Shown: positions 14,449 through 22,310, numbered from the stretch's first letter. The stretch is 24,941 bases of DNA from Candidatus Thorarchaeota archaeon MP8T_1 (GCA_002825465.1 PJER01000035.1:1-24941), one strand, 5' to 3'. Made by a program: numbers and translations. The notes: generated by a model not told the origin, from the letters alone.

Positions 14449-15537
14449 GTGGCAGATCAACTTGCAAGTGGGTATCGTTCTCTTCTAGTCGCAATCCAAG
14501 AGAATCCCTTTGGGACAATTGCGGAATTGGCAGAAAAAAGCGGTATTTCAAAACCTACAGCAGCAAAGAGAATCAGACAACTTCAAGCAAAACGAATTTT
14601 CATGGTTAAACCGTTATTGAATAACCGGGTACTTGGGTTTGATTTTGTTGATCTATTCTTAGAATCATCCGACATAGAAAGTGTGAAGAGAATAGAAAAA
14701 ATTGCTGATAAACACCCATACACATCTTATTTAGGCCGTTGTTTTGGAGCGGTAAATGGTGTCCTCCTTCAGTTTCGAACCCCATTTGGGACAAAGCCAT
14801 TAATCGTGGACTTGGCAAAAAATCTTGTTGATGATGGGATTGTTACAAATTACAGGATTGTGCCAATTGAAAATGGAGCTTCAGTGTATTCTTCGCTAAG
14901 TGTCAAGGGATGGGATCCAAGAACCTTATCATGGAAGTTCAATTGGGAAGAGTGGTTCACTAAAGAATCTAAGAAGCTGAATCTCACACAACCAACGGAG
15001 GAATTAGGGAGTGCCCTTACATGGTTCGATGAAAAAGATGCTCATATACTCTATGAAGCGATGCATGATGCAAGAAGAAAGAACTTGGATATTCTCAAGG
15101 CTTTGGATAAACAGGGGATTAACATCACCCCTCAAACGTTCAGTAGAAGATATCAGATGATAAAAGAGCAATGTTTCGATGGATACCGTGTAACCTTCAA
15201 TTCATCAATCTTTGATATCTATAATAATCTAGTAATAGTGGGAAAAGGAAAGCCTGATTGTATCAAAGGAATTCAATCTAAGATCATTTCTAATCCAATA
15301 CCCTTTCAATCTGCAATGAGATCATCAGGGTCTAATATCTTCTGGTTCATCAGATTGCAATCAAGCCACCTCTCTGCACTACTCTCAAATCTCCATACCT
15401 GTTTGGACTCTCTTGAAGTTTCTCTCATTGATCTCTCTCACTCATACTCCTATTTTGTTTGGCCAGGAAATTATAATGCTGAAAATCATAGTTGGCGAGC
15501 TGAAAAGGAGTTCATGGTGGATGACGTATTGAACTAA
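14449..15537 (+). CDS. Double winged-helix Lrp-like transcriptional regulator
   Basis: A 362-residue protein. Residues about 8-45 form a wHTH (LLVAIQENPFGTIAELAEKSGISKPTAAKRIRQL). A region about 50-165 resembles the Lrp/AsnC-type effector domain in placement but not in clear motifs. A second wHTH-like segment lies near 185-235 (DAHILYEAMHD...NITPQTFSRRYQMI), followed by another effector-like part. This repeated wHTH layout is seen in archaeal Lrp-like regulators. The GTG start at 14449 is preceded by GGTGGAT five bases upstream. It follows the secreted-protein gene after 21 bases. Likely a DNA-binding regulator; the ligand and targets are unknown. Compare the regulator at 18419-19321, which has the same layout but little sequence in common. 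Confidence 0.75.
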   Translation: MADQLASGYRSLLVAIQENPFGTIAELAEKSGISKPTAAKRIRQLQAKRIFMVKPLLNNRVLGFDFVDLFLESSDIESVKRIEKIADKHPYTSYLGRCFGAVNGVLLQFRTPFGTKPLIVDLAKNLVDDGIVTNYRIVPIENGASVYSSLSVKGWDPRTLSWKFNWEEWFTKESKKLNLTQPTEELGSALTWFDEKDAHILYEAMHDARRKNLDILKALDKQGINITPQTFSRRYQMIKEQCFDGYRVTFNSSIFDIYNNLVIVGKGKPDCIKGIQSKIISNPIPFQSAMRSSGSNIFWFIRLQSSHLSALLSNLHTCLDSLEVSLIDLSHSYSYFVWPGNYNAENHSWRAEKEFMVDDVLN

Positions 15538-15541
15538 TATA

Positions 15542-15655
15542 GAAATTGCCACTTAGAATAATCCCACCGAGACAGTATCTAAGTCAGAGGAAATCCTTGA
15601 GGGACATCTCATTAACCTTACAACTGAGAGGTTACAGAAAAAAAAGGAAAGGTAA
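15542..15655 (+). pseudogene. 3' remnant of a second Gfo/Idh/MocA oxidoreductase gene
   Basis: The frame reads EIAT-stop-NNPTETVSKSEEILEGHLINLTTERLQKKKER-stop. The intact gene ends EAVALNDPTKILSGPEETLESHLITFAAEKSRKEGKVIEVKI. The match runs without gaps from EA(V/I) to the Lys-rich end. There the nucleotides (GGAAAGGT-ATA) still align but the frame has slipped by one. An in-frame TAG and the frame slip show it is dead. It begins four bases after the regulator's stop. Confidence 0.65.
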
Positions 15656-15806
15656 TATTTCATCCTCCACACACGGGGGGATACAACAACGAGATCTTAC
15701 TAATCACTATTCCTCCAAATAGAAGGAAATGTCAATCCCGGTTAATATGTGATATGGTCCCAATGTTCATATCGATATGTATCTATCTTCATATCGTGGG
15801 CAAATT

Positions 15807-16283
15807 CTATCCAGTATTATTCTTCTCAAGGAGATATGGAACATAATCTGTTGGGGAAACTGATTTTCCGAATCTACGAAGTAGAGTAATTATCTGACCG
15901 CGATGATATGTGGCATGATTAATAATATTGAACACCATCTCTTCCATGGGAAGAAGAATTCTCCCGTTCATTAATGGAACTTCAGAAATATCAAACCCGT
16001 TTCCTTGAATCAAATCCAATATCAATCCGTTGTATAGCTGAAGAAATCTAAATAGATCTTCACGGTCTAATTCTTCTAGTTGAGTCTGCTCTGAAGGAGC
16101 ATCAATCCAGCGTTGATACCAATGACTGTGACCTTCAGCCATATGCAGATACCTGCCATGAATACTACCGCTATTATCGTCAAATTCTCTCAAGAATTCA
16201 TCATCAGACAGGGTTCTAACAATAGCCCAAACCTTCTCGTCAGCCCATAACATGTATTGCCCCATGCGTAGCAAGAGCGACAT
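15807..16283 (-). CDS. DinB-like four-helix protein
   Basis: A 158-residue helical protein of the DinB/YfiT-like fold. The expected metal-binding histidine triad is present: H47 in YLHMAEGHSHWYQRW, and H123 and H127 in NHATYHRGQI. The starting segment (LLLRMGQYMLWADEKVWAIVRTLSDDEF) is the usual first helix. Family members include thiol-dependent transferases and damage-induced proteins of unknown role; no substrate can be read here. It stands alone on the minus strand, with about 150 unassigned bases downstream, and its ATG at 16283 opens the family's usual N-terminus. Confidence 0.82.
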   Translation of the reverse strand: MSLLLRMGQYMLWADEKVWAIVRTLSDDEFLREFDDNSGSIHGRYLHMAEGHSHWYQRWIDAPSEQTQLEELDREDLFRFLQLYNGLILDLIQGNGFDISEVPLMNGRILLPMEEMVFNIINHATYHRGQIITLLRRFGKSVSPTDYVPYLLEKNNTG

Positions 16284-16334
16284 GAGTGCGAATAGGAGAG
16301 AGCGTAAATAAAGAGAAGCAACAACGCAACCATA

Positions 16335-17117
16335 TCATGTAGATTCTTCAAGCAGCCATAGAGTTACTTTCAACATGAAATTCCACTCTGAATCTGGATC
16401 TGGTTCAGAATCCCAGAAGTCAGTGTTATCTCTCATACTTCCTTCTTCATACTCAGGATGTGGTCCTGATAGAAATACTGTACCATTTCCATATTCGAAA
16501 GCTATCATACCAGCATAACCAGTATCGGTATATGTTAGAATTGGAATGATTCCAGTCATATTATCTCCAAGAAAATAACCTGCTGACTCGTAAAACAAGG
16601 TATAGGTCTCAGGCTCTTCTGACAGGTCTGGGCCTGTAGATTCGCGGTTAACATTCATAGTAATTAGCTTGTCACCACTTCCATTACAGTCCGAATGATA
16701 GAGTCCATTAAAGAGCCCAAGTCGATAACTATCAGCATATGATGCACCACTATCTACACCAAAGAAAGATCCTCCGTTGAGGACAAACTCCCGAACTATC
16801 TCATAGTCATCGAGGATTTCACAGCGCTCATCACACCAACAACCACCAGGTGCAACAAATATGTCATATGATTCCAATACACCATTAGCTACATCATCAC
16901 CACTAATGACTGTGACAGTAGCCCCCATCCATCGAAACATGGCCTCTAGTGCAAATTGACTAGAGGCTGTAGTTCCATTGTCGTCGTAGACTGCAACACT
17001 CACTCCTTCCAAGGGTCTAGGTTGAGCTATCGAGAAGTAAACGACTGAGGATACAAGAAGTACTATCACGACTGTACTAGCTACTATTGCACTTTTTCTA
17101 GACAAGAAGTCGATCAT
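16335..17117 (-). CDS. Membrane-anchored class I amidotransferase-fold protein (BPL_N-like), nucleophile Cys missing
   Basis: A 260-residue protein with one N-terminal membrane anchor (AIVASTVVIVLLVSSVVYFSIA) and an extracytoplasmic domain that has several N-x-S/T sites. The domain follows the class I glutamine amidotransferase-like pattern of the biotin-protein-ligase N-terminal group: SVAVYDDNGTT, then the DIFVAPGG turn, then the elbow GGSFFGVDSGASYA, then FLSGPHPEYEEG. In active relatives the elbow carries Cys (GxCxGAxYA); here Asp122 takes that place, while His220 of GPHPE is kept. It is thus probably a non-catalytic or altered enzyme, perhaps ligand-binding. An odd CWCDERC cluster follows APGG. 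ATG 17117 is chosen; the in-frame GTG 17132 is part of an AGTGGATTG leader. Confidence 0.6.
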   Translation of the reverse strand: MIDFLSRKSAIVASTVVIVLLVSSVVYFSIAQPRPLEGVSVAVYDDNGTTASSQFALEAMFRWMGATVTVISGDDVANGVLESYDIFVAPGGCWCDERCEILDDYEIVREFVLNGGSFFGVDSGASYADSYRLGLFNGLYHSDCNGSGDKLITMNVNRESTGPDLSEEPETYTLFYESAGYFLGDNMTGIIPILTYTDTGYAGMIAFEYGNGTVFLSGPHPEYEEGSMRDNTDFWDSEPDPDSEWNFMLKVTLWLLEEST

Positions 17118-17191
17118 CGCGCCACAATCCACTTAGCTATCTCGGATAAAATTGCAAATCTATGCTAAAAGGGGATTCTTTCAAGCAAGCC

Positions 17192-18142
17192 CTAATCGAC
17201 ATTGTCAATTTTATATATAATTTGGATCTGGCTTCGTAAAGGCCAGTATTTGCTTACAACAAATATCCAGAGGAGTGACATCAGTGTAGCCATCAGTCCA
17301 ATATTGAAAATGATATTCAGTAGAGCATGGATTTCAGGTGTCACATAGGGCAGATACATGAAACAATTACTTGCACCATTTGCAAACCAATGAAGAAACA
17401 TGTTAGCATAGAGATTCCCTGTAACTAGAAACATGTAGCCATAGAGAACTCCAATTATGGTGGTCCAGATGATCTGTGCAAATACAAAAGTGACAAGTTC
17501 ATACGTTAGTGGTCCATTTAATAAATTAATAATGTGGACATATCCAAATGCTACTGCAGACCCAAAAACTGCTTTATGGTCTGAATAAATCTTGAGAAGC
17601 ATCGTAAGCACAACTCCACGCAGAACTATTTCCTCGAATATACTTCCAATAGCAATTATAGGACTCCAACCTATGACAGCACCAATTCTCTCTGGATTGA
17701 AGAGCTGATTGGTAAAATCACTGAACTCCCACCCAAGAATGAACTGGTTATAGAAGAGTGATGAAGCAATTTGCGAGATTAGGATAAAGGCCAAGCATGG
17801 AAGAAAGAGTGCCAAAGTTCTAGATATAGGTCGAATTCGATTGATTCCGATTACGGTAAGATATTCATGAACAGATATCTTTCCATCAGGCATTCGAAGT
17901 ACTACAGGTATGAATATCACAAAAACAAGAACTCCAATAACGAATCCAACTAGAGTTGACAAAATCAGATTAGTAGTTACAAATGGACCTAATAACTGCG
18001 TTGTGATTATACTTGTCAATCCACCAAAGATGAATAGCAGAGGTAGGAATACAATGAATAAAATCTGGTGTTTTGAGAGTCTACCTTTTGAGTTGTAAGT
18101 AGTTTCAATACCTGGTGCGTCGTATGTTACTAATTCCTTCAT
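17192..18142 (-). CDS. CPBP (Rce1/Abi-type) intramembrane metalloprotease
   Basis: A 316-residue polytopic membrane protein with about eight hydrophobic helices. The CPBP motifs are all visible: E170-E171-xxx-R175 (FEEIVLRG), H203 (FGYVHI) and H251xxxN255 (LHWFAN). These residues form the glutamate/histidine active site of the Rce1/CAAX-protease and bacterial Abi families. Substrates in archaea are mostly unknown; a prenylated-protein substrate is possible but not shown. The ATG at 18142 overlaps the stop of a 63-codon ORF (ATGA) and has no Shine-Dalgarno of its own, which suggests translational coupling. An ICMT-like methyltransferase lies about 3 kb away. Confidence 0.85.
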   Translation of the reverse strand: MKELVTYDAPGIETTYNSKGRLSKHQILFIVFLPLLFIFGGLTSIITTQLLGPFVTTNLILSTLVGFVIGVLVFVIFIPVVLRMPDGKISVHEYLTVIGINRIRPISRTLALFLPCLAFILISQIASSLFYNQFILGWEFSDFTNQLFNPERIGAVIGWSPIIAIGSIFEEIVLRGVVLTMLLKIYSDHKAVFGSAVAFGYVHIINLLNGPLTYELVTFVFAQIIWTTIIGVLYGYMFLVTGNLYANMFLHWFANGASNCFMYLPYVTPEIHALLNIIFNIGLMATLMSLLWIFVVSKYWPLRSQIQIIYKIDNVD

Positions 18143-18330
18143 TTTTTTAACAACCTTTTCAAATCGAGATAAGGTGAGTTGGAGGCAAAGTATATTCCAC
18201 TACAGCAGGTCTGATTTGAGAAAGGTGCGTCAGACTCTAGTCCACACAATCTCGCATTGTAGAGGAGAATGGAGATGGGAGGAATGGTAGAGCTTACTTG
18301 TTTTCGCGGGTTAGGTAGTTCCTGTTGCAA
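18139..18330 (-). CDS. Possible small protein translationally coupled to the CPBP protease
   Basis: A 63-codon frame starts at TTG 18330, seven bases after a perfect GGAGGT, and its TGA overlaps the protease ATG in the ATGA arrangement. These two signals are the main support. The product contains LCGLESDAPFSNQTCCSG, faintly like a worn zinc ribbon (CG...A.FC..CG), then a basic end (LDLKRLLKK). Composition is not clearly protein-like. It may be a real small protein, a leader peptide, or a decayed gene. Confidence 0.35.
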   Translation of the reverse strand: MQQELPNPRKQVSSTIPPISILLYNARLCGLESDAPFSNQTCCSGIYFASNSPYLDLKRLLKK

Positions 18331-18418
18331 TGGTTTTACCTCCAAACTCAGTGAGTAGTAAATGAATTAGAAATGATAATGAGATTGGCGCACCACGCAG
18401 TTCGGAAATGGTAATCAA

Positions 18419-19321
18419 TCAGGGAGTTCTGGCAAGCAGTTCCTCTAATCGTAATCTCTGTAGCCGAACATTCTTCATTGTTGGAAATGGAAAGATTGTC
18501 TTAACTGATTTTATCAGATTACCTTTACTTATTGAACGGGACATGTTCTCTGCATCACGTAGATGATCGATGACGAAAAGGCTTAGCATCATAGGTGCAG
18601 TTGCAGAAATATGTGAATCAAAGTATTGTCCAGGAAATTCACTTTCAAGCCACTCTTCTACATCATGATGATTGCCCTTTTTCTCATTCCAATGTATTTG
18701 CGCATAGTAGATTACACCGGAGCCAGCATTCAAATTCAAACGAGTCACAAAAAGTACTCCACCACCATCCAGTAACTGTGAAATGATTTTCCGGACACGT
18801 TTAGGAGTGAGACCCGTCTTTTCTGCAATTTCAGTAGCTGGAGCACGAGGGTCTTCTACAAGGCTCTTTAGAACTCGAATCTCTAAAGGTTTGAAATCAA
18901 CCTTTCTTCCTCGAGGAGAACGTAGGCTGTGTAATTCAAATCGAGCTACATTCTCAAGACTCTCCAAGAATTCGTTGAACTCAGATTGTCCAGTATCACT
19001 CTCATATTCAGCAAATACAATGCAGGTCCCATCAGAAAGAAATCCTGTTGAAAAAACATGGGGATTCTTTACTATTTCTTTCAAGATTTCCTCTTCGATA
19101 TTCGAAGTTTCAGGTGTAAGAATTGCAAGAAAAGACTCTGCATTAATCATTGCAAAACTAAGATAGACTACAAAACTATGGATAGTACCATTGTCGACTA
19201 GCTTATTGACTCTCTTTTTAATTGCGTTTGCAGTCATCCCCAGATTCCGACCCATATCCTGGTAGGATGCTCTGCAATTTTCTCCCAAAGCTCTGAGAAT
19301 ACCTATGTCGATAGAGTCCAA
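18419..19321 (-). CDS. Double winged-helix Lrp/AsnC-like transcriptional regulator
   Basis: A 300-residue regulator. The first wHTH (DSIDIGILRALGENCRASYQDMGRNLGMTANAIKKRVNKLVDNG) is a textbook Lrp-type DNA-binding unit. It is followed by an effector-like segment, then a second wHTH (PLEIRVLKSLVEDPRAPATEIAEKTGLTPKRVRKIISQLLDGG) and a second effector-like segment (GSGVIYYAQIHW). This double layout is common in archaea. TTG 19321 is preferred over GTG 19330 because AGGTG lies six bases before it and the protein then begins MDSIDIGIL, as Lrp proteins do. It is divergent from the VOC gene across about 200 bases, which may hold its operator. Targets unknown. Confidence 0.82.
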   Translation of the reverse strand: MDSIDIGILRALGENCRASYQDMGRNLGMTANAIKKRVNKLVDNGTIHSFVVYLSFAMINAESFLAILTPETSNIEEEILKEIVKNPHVFSTGFLSDGTCIVFAEYESDTGQSEFNEFLESLENVARFELHSLRSPRGRKVDFKPLEIRVLKSLVEDPRAPATEIAEKTGLTPKRVRKIISQLLDGGGVLFVTRLNLNAGSGVIYYAQIHWNEKKGNHHDVEEWLESEFPGQYFDSHISATAPMMLSLFVIDHLRDAENMSRSISKGNLIKSVKTIFPFPTMKNVRLQRLRLEELLARTP

Positions 19322-19527
19322 TGCATGCACCTAGAAAGTTTAACCAGCGAGTGTGAGGTTAAACTGAGACCCATGTATTTATTCATTCGCATCACATTTT
19401 CGATACAATAAGAAATAGTTGACACTGACTGGAACGTAGTATCAGACAGACTAGAATTCTACCTCAATGCGCAATAAGCAATATTTATTGAAAAAAAGAG
19501 AAATTGGAGATGGAAAGAGGTGTTTCC

Positions 19528-19896
19528 ATGGAAAGTTTTGCTGTGATAGGAATCTATGTTGATGATATTGACAGAGCAAAGGAATTCTACTGTGATATTC
19601 TAGGATTTGAAGTGGAGAATTCATACGAAGATGGCTGTATCCTACAGCTCAAGAGCAAAGGGCCCACTATCATTCTCGAAAAAGTGGACAGACCTTCAAC
19701 CGCAGTGTATCCAGGTGGTTCCCAAGTCGTATTGTGTGTCGCAACAGATAATATTGCCAAGACCTCAAAGAAGTATAGAGAGAAGGGAGTAGACTTCATA
19801 CATGATGGACCAGAGCCATTTGTTGCAGGACAGTTTATGGCTATGCGAGACCCAGCAGGGAATGTGCTTGAGCTAATCCAGTTCCGTAGTGAGTGA
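19528..19896 (+). CDS. VOC-superfamily (glyoxalase/dioxygenase-like) protein
   Basis: A 122-residue single VOC module pair: VIGIYVDDIDRAKEFYCDILGFEVENSYEDGCILQL, then IILEKVDRP, then VVLCVATDNIAKTSKKYREKGVDFIHDGPEPFVAGQFMAMRDPAGNVLELIQF. This is the typical betaalphabetabetabeta repeat of glyoxalase I, fosfomycin-resistance and extradiol dioxygenase relatives. The final Glu (VLELIQ) is conserved, but the first metal-ligand position is not His. ATG 19528 is chosen because GAGGTG lies seven bases upstream; an earlier in-frame ATG at 19510 has none. TATTTATTG about 40 bases upstream suits a TATA box. Substrate unknown. Confidence 0.82.
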   Translation: MESFAVIGIYVDDIDRAKEFYCDILGFEVENSYEDGCILQLKSKGPTIILEKVDRPSTAVYPGGSQVVLCVATDNIAKTSKKYREKGVDFIHDGPEPFVAGQFMAMRDPAGNVLELIQFRSE

Positions 19897-19915
19897 GTTT
19901 GAAGATCGGATTAAT

Positions 19916-20227
19916 TTACCTTACATAGGGTCCAGTCTTTAGACTCCAGATACCATCGATTGAGAATTGATTTGTAGCGTATAAGATTATCACACCAATA
20001 AGTAGGATTATGGCTCCGATTAGAGAAAGTGTTGTAGGGAGTTGATATGTAAGTGAATTTGTTGTAATTGCAACACCATTGATATTATTCAAATAAATCC
20101 AAAAAGATAGTCCAAATGTGTAAAGGAGCCCAGTAATAAAAATGATTAAACCAACTATAACTATGAATCTACCAACAACACGCCTTATGGATTTTGATTC
20201 CCTACTCGGTACCTGATTTTCTTCCAT
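19916..20227 (-). CDS. Small two-helix membrane protein
   Basis: About 103 residues with two long hydrophobic helices: VVGRFIVIVGLIIFITGLLYTFGLSFWIYL and TLSLIGAIILLIGVIILYAT. The loop between them (NNINGVAITTNSLTYQLPT) is polar. No family recognised. ATG 20227 is chosen, although TTG 20248 is also possible and neither has a clear ribosome-binding site. It converges on the VOC gene and follows the flavin-reductase-like gene by 42 bases on the same strand. Confidence 0.6.
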   Translation of the reverse strand: MEENQVPSRESKSIRRVVGRFIVIVGLIIFITGLLYTFGLSFWIYLNNINGVAITTNSLTYQLPTTLSLIGAIILLIGVIILYATNQFSIDGIWSLKTGPYVR

Positions 20228-20269
20228 GCCAAGTCTATATTCTCTCAAAGAAGGATAAACATTCTGATT

Positions 20270-20833
20270 TCACTCTTGGAATTGCTTTCCAATGGAATAG
20301 GCATCAGCGACAATATCACCAAGACTCCAGTATTGTCGAGCAGGATTTGTGAACAATAGAGGTCTTAGCTTTTTCTGATCCAGTACGCCATTGGTCATAT
20401 ATTTCTCTTCAGAATAGAGATGTTTGACTTCACCTAGAATAAGATAGTGAGATGAAATATCTATAATCTCTGTTACTGTACATTCAGCTGTGACCGGGCA
20501 CTCGCGAATCATAGGAGCGGTCTTGAGTTCTCCATAGAACACATCAAAGATCTTTGACTTGTCAATGTCTTTTCCAGAATGAATTCCCACATAATCTGTC
20601 TTTACGACCAAGTCCTCATCGGGAAAGTTGACACTGAATGTCTTGTGTTCCCTGATTCCCCCAACCGTGTGCTTGGTCTTACCTATACATGCGCCCCATA
20701 TGTTTGGAGTCCTACTCATTCTATTGAACCAAGCAATTGTAATGAAATTCGGTTTTCCATCGACTATCGAACCAAGAATGCAAACAGGTTTGGGAAATGG
20801 CGATCCGGTTGAATCTATCTCAATCTTAGTCAT
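20270..20833 (-). CDS. Flavin reductase-like (flavoredoxin-type) FMN-binding protein
   Basis: A 187-residue split-barrel flavoprotein. Typical segments are PVCILGSIVDGKPNFITIAWFNRMSRTPNIWGACIGKTKHTVGGIREHKTFSVNFP, which carry the FMN phosphate-binding turn, then SHYLILGEV. Flavoredoxins and related flavin reductases move electrons between NAD(P)H or ferredoxin and FMN-linked partners. ATG 20833 (MTKIEID) has CGTGAT seven bases upstream, preferred over an in-frame start at 20866. It is on the minus strand between a small membrane protein and the ICMT-like gene. The partner is unknown. Confidence 0.83.
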   Translation of the reverse strand: MTKIEIDSTGSPFPKPVCILGSIVDGKPNFITIAWFNRMSRTPNIWGACIGKTKHTVGGIREHKTFSVNFPDEDLVVKTDYVGIHSGKDIDKSKIFDVFYGELKTAPMIRECPVTAECTVTEIIDISSHYLILGEVKHLYSEEKYMTNGVLDQKKLRPLLFTNPARQYWSLGDIVADAYSIGKQFQE

Positions 20834-20908
20834 TGTCAAATCACGATGAAACACGCAATTTTTCAACTTTTAATCTGCTCATCTAAGCAAGTAACTGGTT
20901 TTGAAAAT

Positions 20909-21505
20909 CTATGCCTTATTCCTTAATGGCGGAAAGAACCGACCAGTGCGTTCCATATACGAACGATATTCATCCCCAAAGGCATCGATCAACATCATTT
21001 CTTCGCTCTTGATGATTGACGGAAATGAAATGGAAATCAGTATCGAGAATATTATACAGATGAGGTTTGCAGATATTATTGCAATCGAGATGGTGAAAAC
21101 TATGAATACCGTGTACATCGGATGTCGTACTTTTCGATAAGGACCAACCTCTATCAGGTTATGATCCTTCTTTATCGATAAATCAGCAGAAAATTGCTTG
21201 TCTAATGTAGAGTGAACCCAATAGAGAATCGGTATGAAAGTGATTGCAAGTAAAACACCTAACCATCGTAAAATTGATGGCAGTGGAAGATTGAACATGA
21301 GAATTATGGGTGTATAGAAAGAATAGAGGATGAGTGCCAGAAAGTAGCCAATGATGCTGACAGAAAGAACTCCTAGTGCAATCTTGGATGGAGGATACTT
21401 GTCCCGTTCTCTTTTTACTGCGGGAATTCTATATCGAATGCGGATTGCGGCAAAGACTGTATATGTGCCCACCATCAACAAACGTAAGAGAAACTCTTCA
21501 TCCAT
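20909..21505 (-). CDS. Isoprenylcysteine carboxyl methyltransferase (ICMT)-like membrane methyltransferase
   Basis: A 198-residue protein with about five hydrophobic helices and the conserved C-terminal block of the ICMT/PEMT superfamily: LIEVGPYRKVRHPMYTVF, a hydrophobic helix pair, then EEMMLIDAFGDEYRSYMERTGRFFP. This block binds S-adenosylmethionine at the membrane face. Eukaryotic ICMT methylates the C-terminal prenylcysteine of processed CAAX proteins; prokaryotic relatives have varied or unknown substrates. ATG 21505 (MDEEFLL) is preferred because of AGGAGTGGATTTG directly ahead and TATATG near -30. The longer frame to 21664 overlaps the neighbouring gene. The CPBP protease at 17192 is the other enzyme type of CAAX processing. 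Confidence 0.82.
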   Translation of the reverse strand: MDEEFLLRLLMVGTYTVFAAIRIRYRIPAVKRERDKYPPSKIALGVLSVSIIGYFLALILYSFYTPIILMFNLPLPSILRWLGVLLAITFIPILYWVHSTLDKQFSADLSIKKDHNLIEVGPYRKVRHPMYTVFIVFTISIAIISANLICIIFSILISISFPSIIKSEEMMLIDAFGDEYRSYMERTGRFFPPLRNKA

Positions 21506-21660
21506 CAAATCCACTCCTCTGAAATGCTCATATATTGTGCCTGTCCAATGAAATAGATTTGCAAAGCAGCAAAGAGCGCGGATGTAAGTACGACAATTCC
21601 AAGATCGCAGAACCCATGTTTTCAGAATCTCTAAGAGAGAATATATGTTACTGACTAGAT

Positions 21661-21882
21661 TCACACTTTTTCGGCTAACCTACCAATCTGAACTCCAACA
21701 TATAGTATTGATATTGCCAATGCCATTAAACAAATGAGTACAAAGTGGCGAAAAGCACCTAGTGTTGGATTGCTCAGACCTAGTATAGCAACATATGAAA
21801 ACATCAAAATTACAACCACAAACAAAAAGTATGCAGAGTAGCTAATATCCAATTCCTTGGATGTCTTCTGTTGATCACTCAT
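21661..21882 (-). CDS. Very small two-helix membrane protein
   Basis: Seventy-three residues: a polar start (MSDQQKTSKELDISYS), then two helices (AYFLFVVVILMFSYVAILGL and FVLICLMALAISILYVGVQIG). GGAGGAAT lies eight bases before ATG 21882, a good ribosome-binding site, which supports a real gene despite its size. It lies upstream of the ICMT-like gene with 155 bases between, on the same strand. No family recognised. Confidence 0.55.
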   Translation of the reverse strand: MSDQQKTSKELDISYSAYFLFVVVILMFSYVAILGLSNPTLGAFRHFVLICLMALAISILYVGVQIGRLAEKV

Positions 21883-21971
21883 CAATGATTCCTCCTGTAG
21901 TGACTTTGAACTGAATTGGCTGTTTAAATCTCATGGTCCACGTACGGTGATTGCAATCTAGCTACCTCGAA

Positions 21972-22238
21972 TTAATTACTATCTTTTTGTCTGGTTAGTC
22001 TTGTGTAGGCTTTGTAGATTAACCAAATGATGATTCCTATACATGTAGCAACATAATAGGGAAACATGGTCTGTGAAAATTGGTCTGGTGGTATCTCCCG
22101 AATCAAAGCACTCCAAGCACTAAGAAACAAAAATGCAATCACTGTAAAGCCACAGCAAAGTGATACTTCACAATCACAGAGTGTGTCTGACATTGGCCGT
22201 TTTGTATCTGAATAACCAGGTAGTTGATCCGCCTCCAC
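21972..22238 (-). CDS. Small two-helix membrane protein with Cys-rich N-terminus
   Basis: About 88 residues. A short polar start is followed by a cysteine cluster (TLCDCEVSLCCGF) leading into the first helix (TVIAFLFLSAWSAL), a loop (IREIPPDQFSQTMFP) and a second helix (YYVATCIGIIIWLIYKAY), then a basic end. GTG 22238 has GAGGTGG five bases upstream; GTG 22247 is an alternative. The cysteines could bind metal or be lipid-modified, but this is a guess. No family recognised. Confidence 0.5.
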   Translation of the reverse strand: MEADQLPGYSDTKRPMSDTLCDCEVSLCCGFTVIAFLFLSAWSALIREIPPDQFSQTMFPYYVATCIGIIIWLIYKAYTRLTRQKDSN

Positions 22239-22310
22239 GAAAGCCACCTCAATAATTGATAACTACCGTGAGCCCAAATATAGAATTCTATTCCAAAGTC
22301 AAGAGATACA

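Noticed and set aside
15656..15806. Spacer between the oxidoreductase remnant and the DinB-like gene, searched for more gene remnants
   Set aside because: No frame matched a neighbouring gene and no repeat or strong hairpin was seen.
18783..19166. 127-codon open frame on the plus strand
   Set aside because: Antisense to the double-wHTH regulator; Arg/Ser-rich shadow composition.
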